In this document: positions 50,079 to 58,856 of the stretch, in pieces
Numbering within the stretch: position 1 is the first letter of the stretch
How the letters are laid out: each line of letters begins with the position of its first letter
Made by a program: the position numbers and the translations under genes
The notes under the pieces: generated by a model
Database searches by the model: none
Told to the model about the DNA's origin: nothing
Seen by the model: the letters and a program-made list of their open reading frames with translations, nothing else
Source: Streptomyces changanensis
GTDB taxonomy: Bacteria; Actinomycetota; Actinomycetes; Streptomycetales; Streptomycetaceae
Assembly (NCBI RefSeq): GCF_024600715.1
Contig: NZ_CP102332.1
Span: 1,798,001-1,862,000, forward strand
DNA length: 64,000 nucleotides
Direction of reading: 5' to 3'

Positions 50079-51824
50079 ATGGGGGCCGGACTGCGGCTGG
50101 GACCGCTGCTGAGGTACGTGGAGTGGCCGGACGGCGCCGGTGCGGCCGACGGGGAGCCGTACGCGCCGACCGCGACGATCTGGATCGAGGCGGACCGGCC
50201 TCGCACCGCCGAGGTGCGCTGCGCGGACGGCGCGGGCGGCCGCGCCCGCACCTTCCAGGTCGCCGGCCACCACTACGCGCTCGTCCCGGTCACCGGCCTG
50301 GCGCCCGGCACGACCACGGCGTACGAGGTGCTGCTCGACGGCCACCGCGTCTGGCCGCACCCCGGCTCGCCCCTCCCGCCGAGCACCCTCTCCGTCCCCG
50401 GCACCCCGGGCGCCGACGCCGGGCCGGGCATCGCCCACCAGCCGCTGCGCGTCACCTTCGGCTCGTGCCGCTGGGCGGCGACGGGGGCGGCCGGCAGACG
50501 GCCCGCCGGGCCCGACGCCCTCGGGGCGCTCGCCGCGCGGCTCACCGCCGACCCCGCGGCGGACCGCCCCGACGTGCTGCTCCTGCTGGGCGACCAGGTG
50601 TACGCGGACCGGCCGTCGCAGGACACCCGGCGGTGGCTGGCGGCCCGCCGCGACCTCTCCGAGCCCCCGGGGGCGCAGGTCGCCGACTACGAGGAGTACA
50701 CCCGCCTCTACCGGGAGTCCTGGCTCGACCCGCAGGTGCGCTGGCTGCTGTCCACCGTGCCCAGCATGATGATCTTCGATGACCACGACGTGATCGACGA
50801 CTGGAACACCAGCGCCTCCTGGCTGTCGGAGATGCGCCGCACCCCGTGGTGGCGGGAGCGCCTGACGAGCGGTCTGATGGCGTACTGGGTCCACCAGCAC
50901 CTGGGCAACCTCTCCCCCGCGGAGCTGGCCGACGACCGGCTCTACGCGCAGGTGTGCGCGGCCGGTGACGGGACGGCGGCGCTGCGCCGCTTCGCCGAGG
51001 AGGCGGACGTCGACCCGGCCCGGATCCGCTGGAGCTACCGGCGCGACCTGGGGCGCACGCGGGTGGTGATGGTGGACACGCGCGCGGGCCGGGTGCTGGA
51101 CGAGCAGAAGCGGGCCATCCTCGGCGAGGAGGACGCCCGTTGGGTCCACGAGCAGGTGCTGGCCGGCCGGGAGGACCGCGACCACGTACTGGTCGGCAGC
51201 GCGCTGCCGTGGCTGCTGCCGCCGCTCGTGCACGACGCCGAGCGGTGGAACGCCGCGCTGTGCCGGGGCGAGCGCGGCGAACGCTGGGCGCGCGTGGGCG
51301 AGTCGGCGCGCCGCCACTCGGATCTGGAGCACTGGGCGGCGTTCCCCGCGTCGTTCGCGTGGCTGTCGCGGCTGCTCGCGGACGCGGCGCTGGGCCCGGA
51401 CGCCCCGGCGACGGTGGCCGTGCTCTCGGGGGACGTGCACCACGCGTACGTGGCGGAGCCCGAGCGGGAGCCGGCCGCGGGTGACGGCGCGCGGGTGCTG
51501 CAACTGACCTGTTCGCCGGTCCACCAGCGCATCCCGTACGTCCTGCGGCTCGGATTCCGCTTCGGTTGGAGCCGGGCGGGCCGGTGGCTGGGGCGGGCGC
51601 TGGCCCGGCACGGCCGGGTGGGCGCGGCGGAGACCGGCTGGGCCAGGACGGGCGGGCCGTGGTTCGGCAACCAGCTGATGACGCTGACCCTGCACGGGCG
51701 GAGCGCGCGGTTGCGCCTGGAACGCGCCCGTCGTGGCGGCGGCCTGACGACCGTGCACGAGCGGGCGTGGGTGGACGAACGGCCCGGTGAACGGGTCGCG
51801 TCCGCACGGATTCACGGAAGGTAA
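50079..51824 (+). CDS. cytoplasmic PhoD-like phosphatase
   Basis: The 581-residue protein starts at the ATG at 50079 after GGAGGGGGG. No Tat or Sec signal is present, unlike the PhoD at 3.5-5.1 kb. An N-terminal fibronectin-like domain (ATIWIEADRPRTAEVRCADG) precedes the metallophosphatase region: LLLLGDQVYADRPS (about residues 167-180), MMIFDDHDVIDDWNTS, VLSGDVHHAYVAE. The family contains phosphodiesterases and phosphonate- or phospholipid-acting enzymes. Lack of export suggests an intracellular phosphoester substrate. It may be co-transcribed with the FAD gene 39 bp downstream. Confidence 0.88.
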   Translation: MGAGLRLGPLLRYVEWPDGAGAADGEPYAPTATIWIEADRPRTAEVRCADGAGGRARTFQVAGHHYALVPVTGLAPGTTTAYEVLLDGHRVWPHPGSPLPPSTLSVPGTPGADAGPGIAHQPLRVTFGSCRWAATGAAGRRPAGPDALGALAARLTADPAADRPDVLLLLGDQVYADRPSQDTRRWLAARRDLSEPPGAQVADYEEYTRLYRESWLDPQVRWLLSTVPSMMIFDDHDVIDDWNTSASWLSEMRRTPWWRERLTSGLMAYWVHQHLGNLSPAELADDRLYAQVCAAGDGTAALRRFAEEADVDPARIRWSYRRDLGRTRVVMVDTRAGRVLDEQKRAILGEEDARWVHEQVLAGREDRDHVLVGSALPWLLPPLVHDAERWNAALCRGERGERWARVGESARRHSDLEHWAAFPASFAWLSRLLADAALGPDAPATVAVLSGDVHHAYVAEPEREPAAGDGARVLQLTCSPVHQRIPYVLRLGFRFGWSRAGRWLGRALARHGRVGAAETGWARTGGPWFGNQLMTLTLHGRSARLRLERARRGGGLTTVHERAWVDERPGERVASARIHGR

Positions 51825-51863
51825 CGTTCACCCCGGAGGTTCGGGCGGGGTCGCCGGAGGTGC

Positions 51864-53843
51864 ATGATGGCCCGCACGATCCGCTTCCCGCCCCACCCTC
51901 CGGGAGTCTTCGTCTTGTCCTCCGTCCCCCCTGCCATAGCCCTCGTCGGTGCCGGTCCCCGCGGCACGTCGGTCCTGGAGAGGCTCTGCGCCTCCGTTCC
52001 GGAACTGGCCCCGGGGGCCGCTCCGGTCGTCCACGTCGTCGACCCCTCACCCGCCGGCCCGGGCCGCGTGTGGCGGACCGACCAGGCGGGCGCGTTGCTG
52101 ATGAACACGGTCGCCTGCCAGGTGACGGTCTTCACCGACGACAGCGTCAGCTGCGAGGGCCCGGTACGCCCCGGCCCGAGCCTCCACGCGTGGGCGGTCG
52201 CCCACGGCCACCCCCTGGGCCCCGACGACTACCCGCCCCGGGCGCTGTACGGCCGGTACCTGGCGTGGGCCTTCGCCCGGACCCTGCGCGGGGCGCCGCC
52301 GGGGACGACCGTCCACGTCCACCGGGCCCGCGCGGTCCGCCTGGAGGACGAGGCGCCCGCTCCCGGCGCGGGCGGGGAGGACGCCCCGCGGCAGCGGCTG
52401 ACCCTCGACGACGGCACCGTGCTGACCGGCCTGGGCGCCGTGGTCCTCGCCCAGGGGCACCTGCCGGAGACCCCCGACGCGGAGCGGACCCGGCTCGCCG
52501 CGCACGCCGCCCGGCACGGCCTGCGCCACCTCCCGCCCGCCAACCCGGCCGACCTCGACCTCTCCCCCCTCGCGCCCGGCGAACCGGTCCTCCTGCGCGG
52601 CCTCGGCCTCACCTTCTTCGACCACATGGCGCTGCTCACCGAGGGACGCGGCGGCCGGTTCGTCCGCGACGGCGCGGGGACCCTGGCGTACCGCCCCTCC
52701 GGCCGCGAGCCGCGCCTGTACGCCGGGTCCCGGCGCGGCGTGCCGTACCAGGCGCGCGGGGACAACGAGAAGGGCGCCTCCCGGCGGCACCGGCCGCTCC
52801 TGCTCACCCCGGACGTCGTCGAGGCGTTCCGCAAGCGCGCCGAGGGCGGCGATCCACCGGACTTCGACGGCGAGATCCGGCCACTGGTCGAGCTGGAGGT
52901 GGAGACCGTCTACTACGAGGCCCTGCTGCGCCGGCGGGGCGAGCGGGACACGTCCCGCTTCCGCTCCCGTTTCCTCGCCTTCCGCGACGGCGCCGCCCGC
53001 GACGCCGTCCTGGACGCGTACGGCGTCGACCCCGCCGACCGCTGGTGCTGGGAGCGGGTCGCGGACCCGGCGGCGGGAGAAACGTTCCGCTCCCCGGCCG
53101 CCCACCGGGCCTGGCTGCTGGAGCGGCTGCGCGCGGACGCGGCGGAAGCGGCGCTCGGCAACGTCTCGGGTCCCGTGAAGGCCGCGCTGGACGTGCTGCG
53201 CGACATCCGCAACGAGGTACGGGCGGTCGTGGACCACGCCGGGCTGTCGGGCGGGTCCCGCCGCGACCACCTGGACCGCCGGTACACGCCGCTGAACGCG
53301 TTCCTCTCGATCGGCCCTCCCCGGCGCCGCGTCGAGGAGATGGCCGCGCTGGTCGAGGCGGGCGTCCTGGACGTGGTGGGCCCGGGCATGGAGGTCCGCG
53401 CCGAGCCGGGCGCCTTCGTCGGGGTGTCGCCCCGGGTGCCGGGCTCGGCGGTCGCGGCGACGACGCTGATCGAGGCGCGGCTGCCCCACCCCGACCTGCG
53501 GCGCGCGGACGACGCGCTCCTCGCGCACCTGCTGGCGAGCGGCGGCTGCCGCACCCACGTCGTCGACGGCTACGACACCGGCGGGCTGGACGTGACCGGG
53601 CGCCCGTACCACCTGGTCGACGCCCGGGGCGTCCCGCACCCGCGGCGGTTCGCGCTGGGGGTGCCGACGGAGGGCGTGCACTGGGTGACGGCCGCGGGCG
53701 CCCGGCCGGGCGTGGACTCGGTGACCCTGTCGGACGCGGACGCGGTGGCCCGTGGTGCCCTGCGCGCGGCGACCCGGACGGCGCCCGCGCTCCCGCCCCG
53801 GTCCCGGAGACGACCGAATGTTGAACTTGCAAGTACTGCTTAG
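51864..53843 (+). CDS. FAD/NAD(P)-binding protein
   Basis: The 659-residue protein carries one Rossmann FAD motif, IALVGAGPRGTSVLERLCAS (about residues 26-45). The NAD_binding_9 segment LLMNTVACQVTVFTDDS is present, and a second nucleotide-binding region lies around LGAVVLAQGHLPETPD. This is the large FAD/NAD(P)-binding protein family of actinobacteria that includes lysine/ornithine N-monooxygenase-like relatives without clear function. The ATGs at 51864 and 51867 both follow GGAGG; the first is used here. The gene may form a unit with the upstream phosphatase. A pair of palindromes overlaps its end. Confidence 0.83.
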   Translation: MMARTIRFPPHPPGVFVLSSVPPAIALVGAGPRGTSVLERLCASVPELAPGAAPVVHVVDPSPAGPGRVWRTDQAGALLMNTVACQVTVFTDDSVSCEGPVRPGPSLHAWAVAHGHPLGPDDYPPRALYGRYLAWAFARTLRGAPPGTTVHVHRARAVRLEDEAPAPGAGGEDAPRQRLTLDDGTVLTGLGAVVLAQGHLPETPDAERTRLAAHAARHGLRHLPPANPADLDLSPLAPGEPVLLRGLGLTFFDHMALLTEGRGGRFVRDGAGTLAYRPSGREPRLYAGSRRGVPYQARGDNEKGASRRHRPLLLTPDVVEAFRKRAEGGDPPDFDGEIRPLVELEVETVYYEALLRRRGERDTSRFRSRFLAFRDGAARDAVLDAYGVDPADRWCWERVADPAAGETFRSPAAHRAWLLERLRADAAEAALGNVSGPVKAALDVLRDIRNEVRAVVDHAGLSGGSRRDHLDRRYTPLNAFLSIGPPRRRVEEMAALVEAGVLDVVGPGMEVRAEPGAFVGVSPRVPGSAVAATTLIEARLPHPDLRRADDALLAHLLASGGCRTHVVDGYDTGGLDVTGRPYHLVDARGVPHPRRFALGVPTEGVHWVTAAGARPGVDSVTLSDADAVARGALRAATRTAPALPPRSRRRPNVELASTA

Positions 53844-53853
53844 GCGCGCCTAA
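53825..53853. promoter_or_regulatory. two adjacent palindromes upstream of doxX
   Basis: ACTTGCAAGT (53825-53834) and TTAGGCGCGCCTAA (53840-53853) are both perfect palindromes. They lie 44-72 bp upstream of the DoxX start and overlap the end of the preceding gene. The first resembles MarR- or HxlR-type sites that often control doxX genes. The second has TTAGG/CCTAA arms like half an iron box, but its spacing differs from DtxR/DmdR sites. Confidence 0.55.
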
Positions 53854-53896
53854 CGTGGTGGCTCGTCGGTCACGTCCCCCGCCGAAGGAGCCCCCC

Positions 53897-54349
53897 ATGT
53901 CCGGAATCACCAGCCGCCTCCAGCAGTCCCAGCCGTACGCGCTCGGACTGTTCCGGATCGTCGTCGGCCTGCTCTTCCTGTGCCACGGCGCCGCCAAGCT
54001 CTTCGGCGTCCTCGGCGGGGCGAACGGCAGCGGCGCCACGGTCCCGTCCGGCACCTGGCCGTTCTGGTACGCGGCCGTCATCGAGCTGGTCGGCGGCGCG
54101 CTGATCCTGGTGGGCCTGGGCACCCGCACCGCCGCCTTCGTCTCCTCCGGCGCGATGGCCTACGCGTACTTCAAGATGCACCAGCCGTCGGCGCTGTTCC
54201 CGCTGCAGAACGGCGGCGAGACGGCGGCCCTGTTCTGCTGGGCGCTGCTGCTGCTGGTCTTCACCGGCCCCGGCGCCCTGGCGCTGGACGCCCTGTTCCG
54301 CTCCCGCGAGCAGGAGGCCGGGCGGACCCGCGCGACGGTCGCCGCCTGA
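53897..54349 (+). CDS. DoxX family membrane protein
   Basis: The 150-residue protein starts at the ATG at 53897 after GAAGGAG. Four helices are evident, with the DoxX signature GLFRIVVGLLFLCHGAAKLF (about residues 16-35) and GALILVGLGTRTAAFVSSGA. DoxX proteins in actinobacteria take part in membrane-linked thiol or oxidative stress systems and are often stress-induced. The palindromes upstream would fit such control. Confidence 0.9.
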   Translation: MSGITSRLQQSQPYALGLFRIVVGLLFLCHGAAKLFGVLGGANGSGATVPSGTWPFWYAAVIELVGGALILVGLGTRTAAFVSSGAMAYAYFKMHQPSALFPLQNGGETAALFCWALLLLVFTGPGALALDALFRSREQEAGRTRATVAA

Positions 54350-54484
54350 CGCGCGTCCGGACACCCGCCCCCACCCGGGCGGCGGCGCAGGGCACGGGGC
54401 CACCACCCCGTGCCCTCCGGTGCGTCAGGGGGAGCCGTGAGGCGTACGCTGTTCCGGTTCTCAGGGGTGAAGCGGGGAGAAAAG

Positions 54485-55108
54485 GTGCTGGAGAGCGTGG
54501 GGTGGCTGGCGGCGAGCCCGTGGATCTATGCCGCGGTGGCCGCCTCGGTGCTGCTGGACGTGTTCGTCCCGCTCCTGCCCAGCGGCGTCCTGGTGATCAC
54601 GGCGGCGACCGCGGCGACCGCGGCCACGGCGACGGCAGCGCCCGGGGGCGTCTCGCTCGTCGCCCTCGCCCTGTGCGCGGCCACCGCCTCCGTCCTCGGC
54701 GACCTGGCCGCGTACCGCCTCGCCTGGCGCGGCGGCCCCCGCCTGGACCGGGCCATCGCCCGCTCCCGTCGGCTGACGACCGCGCAGGAACGTCTCGGCA
54801 CGGCCCTCGGCCGCGGCGGCGGCGCCCTCGTCGTCATCGCCCGGTTCGCCCCCGCGGGACGGTCGGTGGTGTCGCTCGGCGCGGGCGCGGCCCGGCGCAG
54901 GGCGCGCGAGTTCGTGCCGTGGTCGATCCTGGCCGGGGTGGCCTGGGCCTCGTACAGCGTCGGCCTCGGTTACTTCGGCGGCCAGTGGCTGGGCGCGACG
55001 TGGTTCAGCGCGGCGGTCTCCGTCGTCGCGCTGTTCCTGGCGGGCAGCCTCGCCGCGTACGTCATGCGCCGCCCGACGCCTGTGCCGGCTCCGGCTCCGG
55101 CTTCCTAG
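54485..55108 (+). CDS. DedA/VTT-domain membrane protein
   Basis: The 207-residue protein starts at the GTG at 54485, preferred over GTGs at 54410 and 54437 because it follows GGGGAG and begins at the conserved LESVGWLAASPWIYA. DedA features are the re-entrant segment LPSGVLVITAA, the GDLAAYRLAWRGG region and RFAPAGRSVVSLGAGAARRR. DedA/VTT proteins flip polyprenyl phosphates or phospholipids. Its last 47 bp overlap the convergent DUF2277 gene. Confidence 0.88.
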   Translation: MLESVGWLAASPWIYAAVAASVLLDVFVPLLPSGVLVITAATAATAATATAAPGGVSLVALALCAATASVLGDLAAYRLAWRGGPRLDRAIARSRRLTTAQERLGTALGRGGGALVVIARFAPAGRSVVSLGAGAARRRAREFVPWSILAGVAWASYSVGLGYFGGQWLGATWFSAAVSVVALFLAGSLAAYVMRRPTPVPAPAPAS

Positions 55109-55322
55109 GGGCGGCGCCCCGGACCTCCAGGTCGTCGAGCAGCCGCCGCGTCGCCCCGGCCACCTCGGCGACGGCCCGGTCGAACACCTCCCGGTTGTGC
55201 GCGGCGGGCGCGCGGAACCCGGAGACCTTGCGCACGTACTGGAGCGCGGCGGCGTGGATGTCGTCCTCCGTGGCCTCCTCGGGCAGCACGGGCGGGCGGA
55301 GGGTCTTGATGCTGCGGCACAT
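55062..55322 (-). CDS. DUF2277 protein
   Basis: The 86-residue protein begins MCRSIKTLRPPVLPEEATED, the unmistakable DUF2277 start, and continues AALQYVRKVSGFRAPAAHNR. It is conserved in actinobacteria and myxobacteria and has no known function. The last 20 residues are Pro/Glu/Ala-rich. It shares 47 bp with the end of the dedA-like gene on the other strand. Confidence 0.9.
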   Translation of the reverse strand: MCRSIKTLRPPVLPEEATEDDIHAAALQYVRKVSGFRAPAAHNREVFDRAVAEVAGATRRLLDDLEVRGAAPRKPEPEPAQASGGA

Positions 55323-55339
55323 ACCGGTCCTCGGTCCTC

Positions 55340-55490
55340 GGAGCGGGCGGGCGGTGAGTGGGCGGGCGGTGCGGGCGGGCGGTCGAGCCGCCGGGCCGTC
55401 GGGCCGTCGGGCTGCGGGGCCGTCGGCGGTCAGGCGGTCGGACTGCGGGACGGTCGGGCGGCCAGGCGGCCGGAAGGGGTCCCGACTCCA
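55340..55490. repeat. degenerate GGGCGGTC/GGGCCGTC repeats
   Basis: Short units of 8-10 bp (GGGCCGTCGG, GGGCGGGCGG, GGCGGTCAGG) run through the divergent spacer between the DUF2277 gene and the flavoprotein gene. A long artefactual open frame crosses them on the minus strand. Promoters for both genes must lie inside or beside this array. Confidence 0.6.
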
Positions 55491-55526
55491 GGATGCACCC
55501 GTCCGGCATGTGATCAGATGAACTCC

Positions 55527-56075
55527 ATGATCACGACGAGGACCCTCTACCTGTTCTGCTCCGCCGCCCTGCCCGTGTTCGACGTGGCGGGCGTGATCGA
55601 GGACGCCCAGGCGCGCGGCTGGGACGTCTGCCTCGGACTGACCCCCACCGCCGCGGACTGGCTGGAGCCGAGCCTGGACGGCCTGGCCGCGCTCACCGGC
55701 CACCCGGTGCGCGCCGCGTACCCCCGACCCGGCGAACCGGGGGTCTGGCCCGCGGCGGACGCGCTGCTCTTCGCCCCGGCGACCTTCCACAGCGTCAACG
55801 CCTGGGCGCTCGGCCTGACCGGCACGCTCGCGGTCGGCGTGGCCGCCGAGTGCGCCGGCCGGGGCCTGCCGACCGTGGCCGTACCGTGCGTGAGCGCCGC
55901 GCACGCACGGCACCCCCGCTTCGACAGAGCGCTGGAGACGCTGCGGTCGGCGGGGGTGGTGGTCCTCCACGGCGAGGGCGGCCCCACGACGGACGTGCCC
56001 GGCCCCGAGTGGCCGGACCGGTGTGCGTGGGGTCCGGCCCTGGACGCGGTGGAGGCCGCACGCCCGGCGGTCTGA
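55527..56075 (+). CDS. flavoprotein of the HFCD/PPC-decarboxylase type
   Basis: The 182-residue protein starts at the ATG at 55527 (or 55518, three codons earlier); neither has a clear binding site, so a leaderless transcript is possible. It begins TTRTLYLFCSAALPVFDVAG, the flavoprotein fold, and continues through LLFAPATFHSVNAWALGLTG, where FMN contacts fall, and VAVPCVSAAHARHPRF. Relatives are FMN-binding Cys decarboxylases, but the substrate clamp of CoaC is not evident. Function is unassigned. Confidence 0.83.
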   Translation: MITTRTLYLFCSAALPVFDVAGVIEDAQARGWDVCLGLTPTAADWLEPSLDGLAALTGHPVRAAYPRPGEPGVWPAADALLFAPATFHSVNAWALGLTGTLAVGVAAECAGRGLPTVAVPCVSAAHARHPRFDRALETLRSAGVVVLHGEGGPTTDVPGPEWPDRCAWGPALDAVEAARPAV

Positions 56076-56094
56076 CGCCGCCGGGCGGAGCCGC

Positions 56095-56169
56095 TCAGGT
56101 GTTGGGACGCTTGCCGTGGTTGGCCTTCTTGCCCTTGCGGGCGCGCCGCTTGTTGCCTCGCTTCGACAT
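56095..56169 (-). CDS. large-subunit ribosomal protein bL37
   Basis: A 25-codon gene encodes MSKRGNKRRARKGKKANHGK followed by RPNT. It has a strong GGGAGG sequence seven bases before the ATG. The C-terminal KANHGKRPN is the same as in mycobacterial bL37, a 24-residue protein first seen in cryo-EM maps of the Mycobacterium ribosome. At this size it is routinely missed by gene callers. It is very basic and binds 23S rRNA. It lies alone between the convergent flavoprotein and the next minus-strand gene. Confidence 0.88.
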   Translation of the reverse strand: MSKRGNKRRARKGKKANHGKRPNT

Positions 56170-56229
56170 CGCGTACCTCCCTCCCGCCCCACAAAGGGGC
56201 GTAACCGGGTGTTCCGGGCACCCGTCAGT

Positions 56230-56640
56230 CTAGGTTCGCGGGCTCGCCCCCGCACCAGCGCGCCGCTCCCGGCCCTCCGCGGCGGACGGCCCGGCGGCGG
56301 GGCGGGCGGCCTGGCGGGCGGCCTGCCCCTCGGCCGGGTGGGCGGTCCGCACGGCGGCCGCTCCGGTGGCGGGCTGGGCGGACGGCTCGACACGCGGCCT
56401 GACGACCTGCCCGGAGTCCCGCGCCGCGGCCTGCCCGACGCCCGGCCGCACCGCCCGCTCGGTGGCCTGCCCGACACCCGGCCGCACCGCCCGCTCAGTA
56501 GCCTGCCGCAGCCGGTCCATGGCGTACGTCGCCCAGTCCGCCCGGTGCAGATGGCACCGGGCGGCCCCGATCATCGCCAGCCGCCGGCAGCGCCACCCCT
56601 GCTTGGTGACGGCCCCGCACCTGTCCTGTGTCCGCGCCAT
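56230..56640 (-). CDS. small Cys/His zinc-cluster protein with repeat tail
   Basis: The 136-residue protein (ATG at 56640) has an N-terminal cluster RCGAVTKQGWRCRRLAMIG and ARCHLH, a C-x(9-10)-C-x(8-9)-C-x-H pattern resembling DUF5763-like modules in phage and mobile-element proteins. After about residue 45 it turns into a disordered, Ala/Arg/Pro-rich tail that contains an exact 12-residue duplication (QATERAVRPGVG twice). The head is probably real and zinc-binding; the tail may be repeat expansion. The function is unknown. Confidence 0.6.
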   Translation of the reverse strand: MARTQDRCGAVTKQGWRCRRLAMIGAARCHLHRADWATYAMDRLRQATERAVRPGVGQATERAVRPGVGQAAARDSGQVVRPRVEPSAQPATGAAAVRTAHPAEGQAARQAARPAAGPSAAEGRERRAGAGASPRT

Positions 56641-57838
56641 GCCGTACCGCCTCTCCTCGTCCCCCCTCGTACCCGCCAGCAGGGTCCGCCCGTTGCGACG
56701 GGCCGGGGAAGGCGCACCGGGCGTGACCTGGTGCGCTCCGGAGCGACGGTGATCACGGGGGCGGGCCCCAGGTCCGGTGCCGGGCGCACGGCACGGCGCG
56801 GCGGCGCACCGCGCGCCGCCTTGCCGGGGCACGGGCGTATCCCCCGACCCGGCACGCCCGCGCCGGTCATTCCGCCCCGCCGCTCCTCCCCCACGGGCCA
56901 GTCGCGCCAGAGGGCGGTACGGCGGTGGTGAGCCGGACGGACCTCCACCGTCTCCGCGGCGTGCGGGTCCGGGCGGGCGCGCCGACCGTCCGCCGTGCCA
57001 CCGGGCGCGGTGCGTCGCGGAGGCGCCGGCGGGCGGCGCCCTCTCAGGCGGCACCCACCGGGCGACGACCGGGTCGCGGGTGAACCGGGGCCGGCAGCGC
57101 ACGGTCACCCACCGCACCACCCGCCGCGGCCTGTCCCTTCGCCCCTCGCGCGCCGCCCCGGCGAGGGCGGCGTCGCCGTACCGCAGGCCCTGACACACCA
57201 CCGAGGAGAAGGCCCCGCTCGGCGGTTCTCCCCGTCCGCGTCCCGCCGGCCGCGCGCGTGCGCGCTGGGCTGTGCGGTGCGGTGCGTGCCACGGGATCCG
57301 TCCGTCACGACCGCCGGGCACCCTCCCGGCGCGCCCGGCGGGCCGCCGAAAGCCCGCGGGCCACCGTGCGCCCTGCGGCATGTCCCCGCGGGGCGCCGAC
57401 CGTGCTGGGCGGGTGCGGGTGCGGGTACGCGCACGAGACCGCGCTGGTCCCGCTGAACCACGGCCCGCCCCTCGCCCCGGAGTACCGCCGCGCCACCTCG
57501 GCGGGCCCGTCGCACCACCCCGGCGGGCCCGTCGCACCACCGGGGCCGGGCCGCCGCACCACCCCCGGCCGGACGCCGAACCACCCCCCGGCCGGGGGCC
57601 GCGCCACGCACCGGTGATCCGCCGCGCCCGCCATCGGGTGAATGCCCGTACCCCGCACCGGTGATCAGCCGCGCCGCCCACCGGTGAACAGTCGTTCCCC
57701 CCGCGCCGTACTCCTCCGTGGCAATTCCTCGCCGGGCCGCGTGACGACCGCCCATGCAGGGCAACTCACAGTCAGGCGCCCGCTGCAAGGGCCCCGCCCC
57801 CCGCCACGAGCACCACCGCACGCCCCAAGGAGGAACGG
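56641..57838. other. long gene-free high-GC region
   Basis: I can support no gene in these 1.2 kb. Open frames on both strands read as Gly/Pro/Arg/Ala low-complexity sequence, and none has a motif or a convincing binding site. Short repeats occur around 57500-57620 (GTCGCACCACCCCGGCGGGC, then GTCGCACCACCGGGG) and in CACCGGTGATC units at 57605 and 57655. Possibly it is a degraded region or the site of a small RNA that I cannot recognise. Confidence 0.55.
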
Positions 57839-58780
57839 ATGGCCTGGTATCCAGGGGCTACGCGTATGGAACTACAGCCCGAGTCGGACGGACAACCCGC
57901 CATCCGGCCGACCCAGTTCATCCTCCACAGCGTCGCGGCCCCGTGGACGGCCCGCCGCATGTACGAGTACTGGCGCGACTCGACGAACCTCGAGTCGCAC
58001 TTCGGGCTCGGCTACGAGGGCGATCTGGCCCAGTACATCGGCACCGAGACCCGCGCCGACTCCAACTACGCCGCGAACCGCCGCCCGGACGGCACGGGCG
58101 CGGTCTCCATCGAGACGGCGTCGAACCTGAAGCACACCGACCCGTGGACGGACCGGCAGATCGAACAGCTGATCCGGCTCGGGGTGTGGCTGCACCAGCG
58201 GCACGGCGTGCCCCTGCGGATCTGCCGCTCCCACAGCGACCCCGGCTACGGCTACCACCGGCTGCACTCCGCGTGGTCGTCGGGCGGGACGTCCTGCCCG
58301 GGCGACGCCCGCGTGAACCAGTTCCGCAAGGTCGTCTTCCCCGGGATCGTCAACCGCGCCAACGGCCAGTCGCCTTCACCCTTACCGCCCGAGGAGGATC
58401 CCGTGCCGGAGATGCTGCACGAGTCGAACGCCACCGACATGGAGCTCACGTCCGGGAACTGGACCGGGCTCTCCTTCCGCACCGCCGTCCTGCTCGTCGG
58501 CCCGGTCCGGCAGCACACCGTCGTGCACCTCGTCCTCGACGACGCCACGGCGCCCGACACGGTCGTGGAGGGCTGCTTCTACACGACCGACAAGAACGGC
58601 GGCGACCGCTCCTTGCACCTGCCGGTCCGCGGATACGGTCCGGGCGGGCACCAGTTCGCGTGCACGGCGGACGTCGGGGCCGGCCGCCACCTGCGCTTCA
58701 TGGTCCGCGCGAGGACCCGCGACAGCCGCCCCGTACGGCTGCTGCACCGCGCGGTGTCGGGGCCGTTCTGGAAGCTGTGA
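57839..58780 (+). CDS. PGRP-type N-acetylmuramoyl-L-alanine amidase (Amidase_2)
   Basis: The 313-residue protein starts at the ATG at 57839 after AAGGAGG. There is no signal peptide. The amidase/PGRP domain (about 1-175) has PTQFILHSVAAPWTARRMYE (first zinc His), LKHTDPWTDRQIEQLIRL, ICRSHSDPGYGYHRLHSAWS (second His) and GGTSCPGDARVNQF (conserved Cys/Gly loop). The C-terminal 130 residues form a beta-rich domain of unknown type (VLLVGPVRQHTVVHLVLDDA). The lack of a signal and the overall layout resemble phage endolysins, so a phage origin or release by lysis is possible. Confidence 0.85.
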   Translation: MAWYPGATRMELQPESDGQPAIRPTQFILHSVAAPWTARRMYEYWRDSTNLESHFGLGYEGDLAQYIGTETRADSNYAANRRPDGTGAVSIETASNLKHTDPWTDRQIEQLIRLGVWLHQRHGVPLRICRSHSDPGYGYHRLHSAWSSGGTSCPGDARVNQFRKVVFPGIVNRANGQSPSPLPPEEDPVPEMLHESNATDMELTSGNWTGLSFRTAVLLVGPVRQHTVVHLVLDDATAPDTVVEGCFYTTDKNGGDRSLHLPVRGYGPGGHQFACTADVGAGRHLRFMVRARTRDSRPVRLLHRAVSGPFWKL

Positions 58781-58856
58781 ACCCGCGGCGGTCCGCGGCC
58801 GCCGCGGGCCGGTAAACCCGTTGCGGGGCGGGCGCACCCGCCGCGAGGCTGCGGCC

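Noticed and set aside
53840..53853. DtxR/DmdR iron box
   Set aside because: TTAGG and CCTAA arms are present but separated by 4 instead of 9 bases, so it does not fit the 19-bp consensus; kept only as a palindrome.
56641..57838. Several 80-240-codon frames in the empty region
   Set aside because: All are Arg/Pro/Gly/Ala low-complexity, overlap each other on both strands and lack binding sites or motifs.
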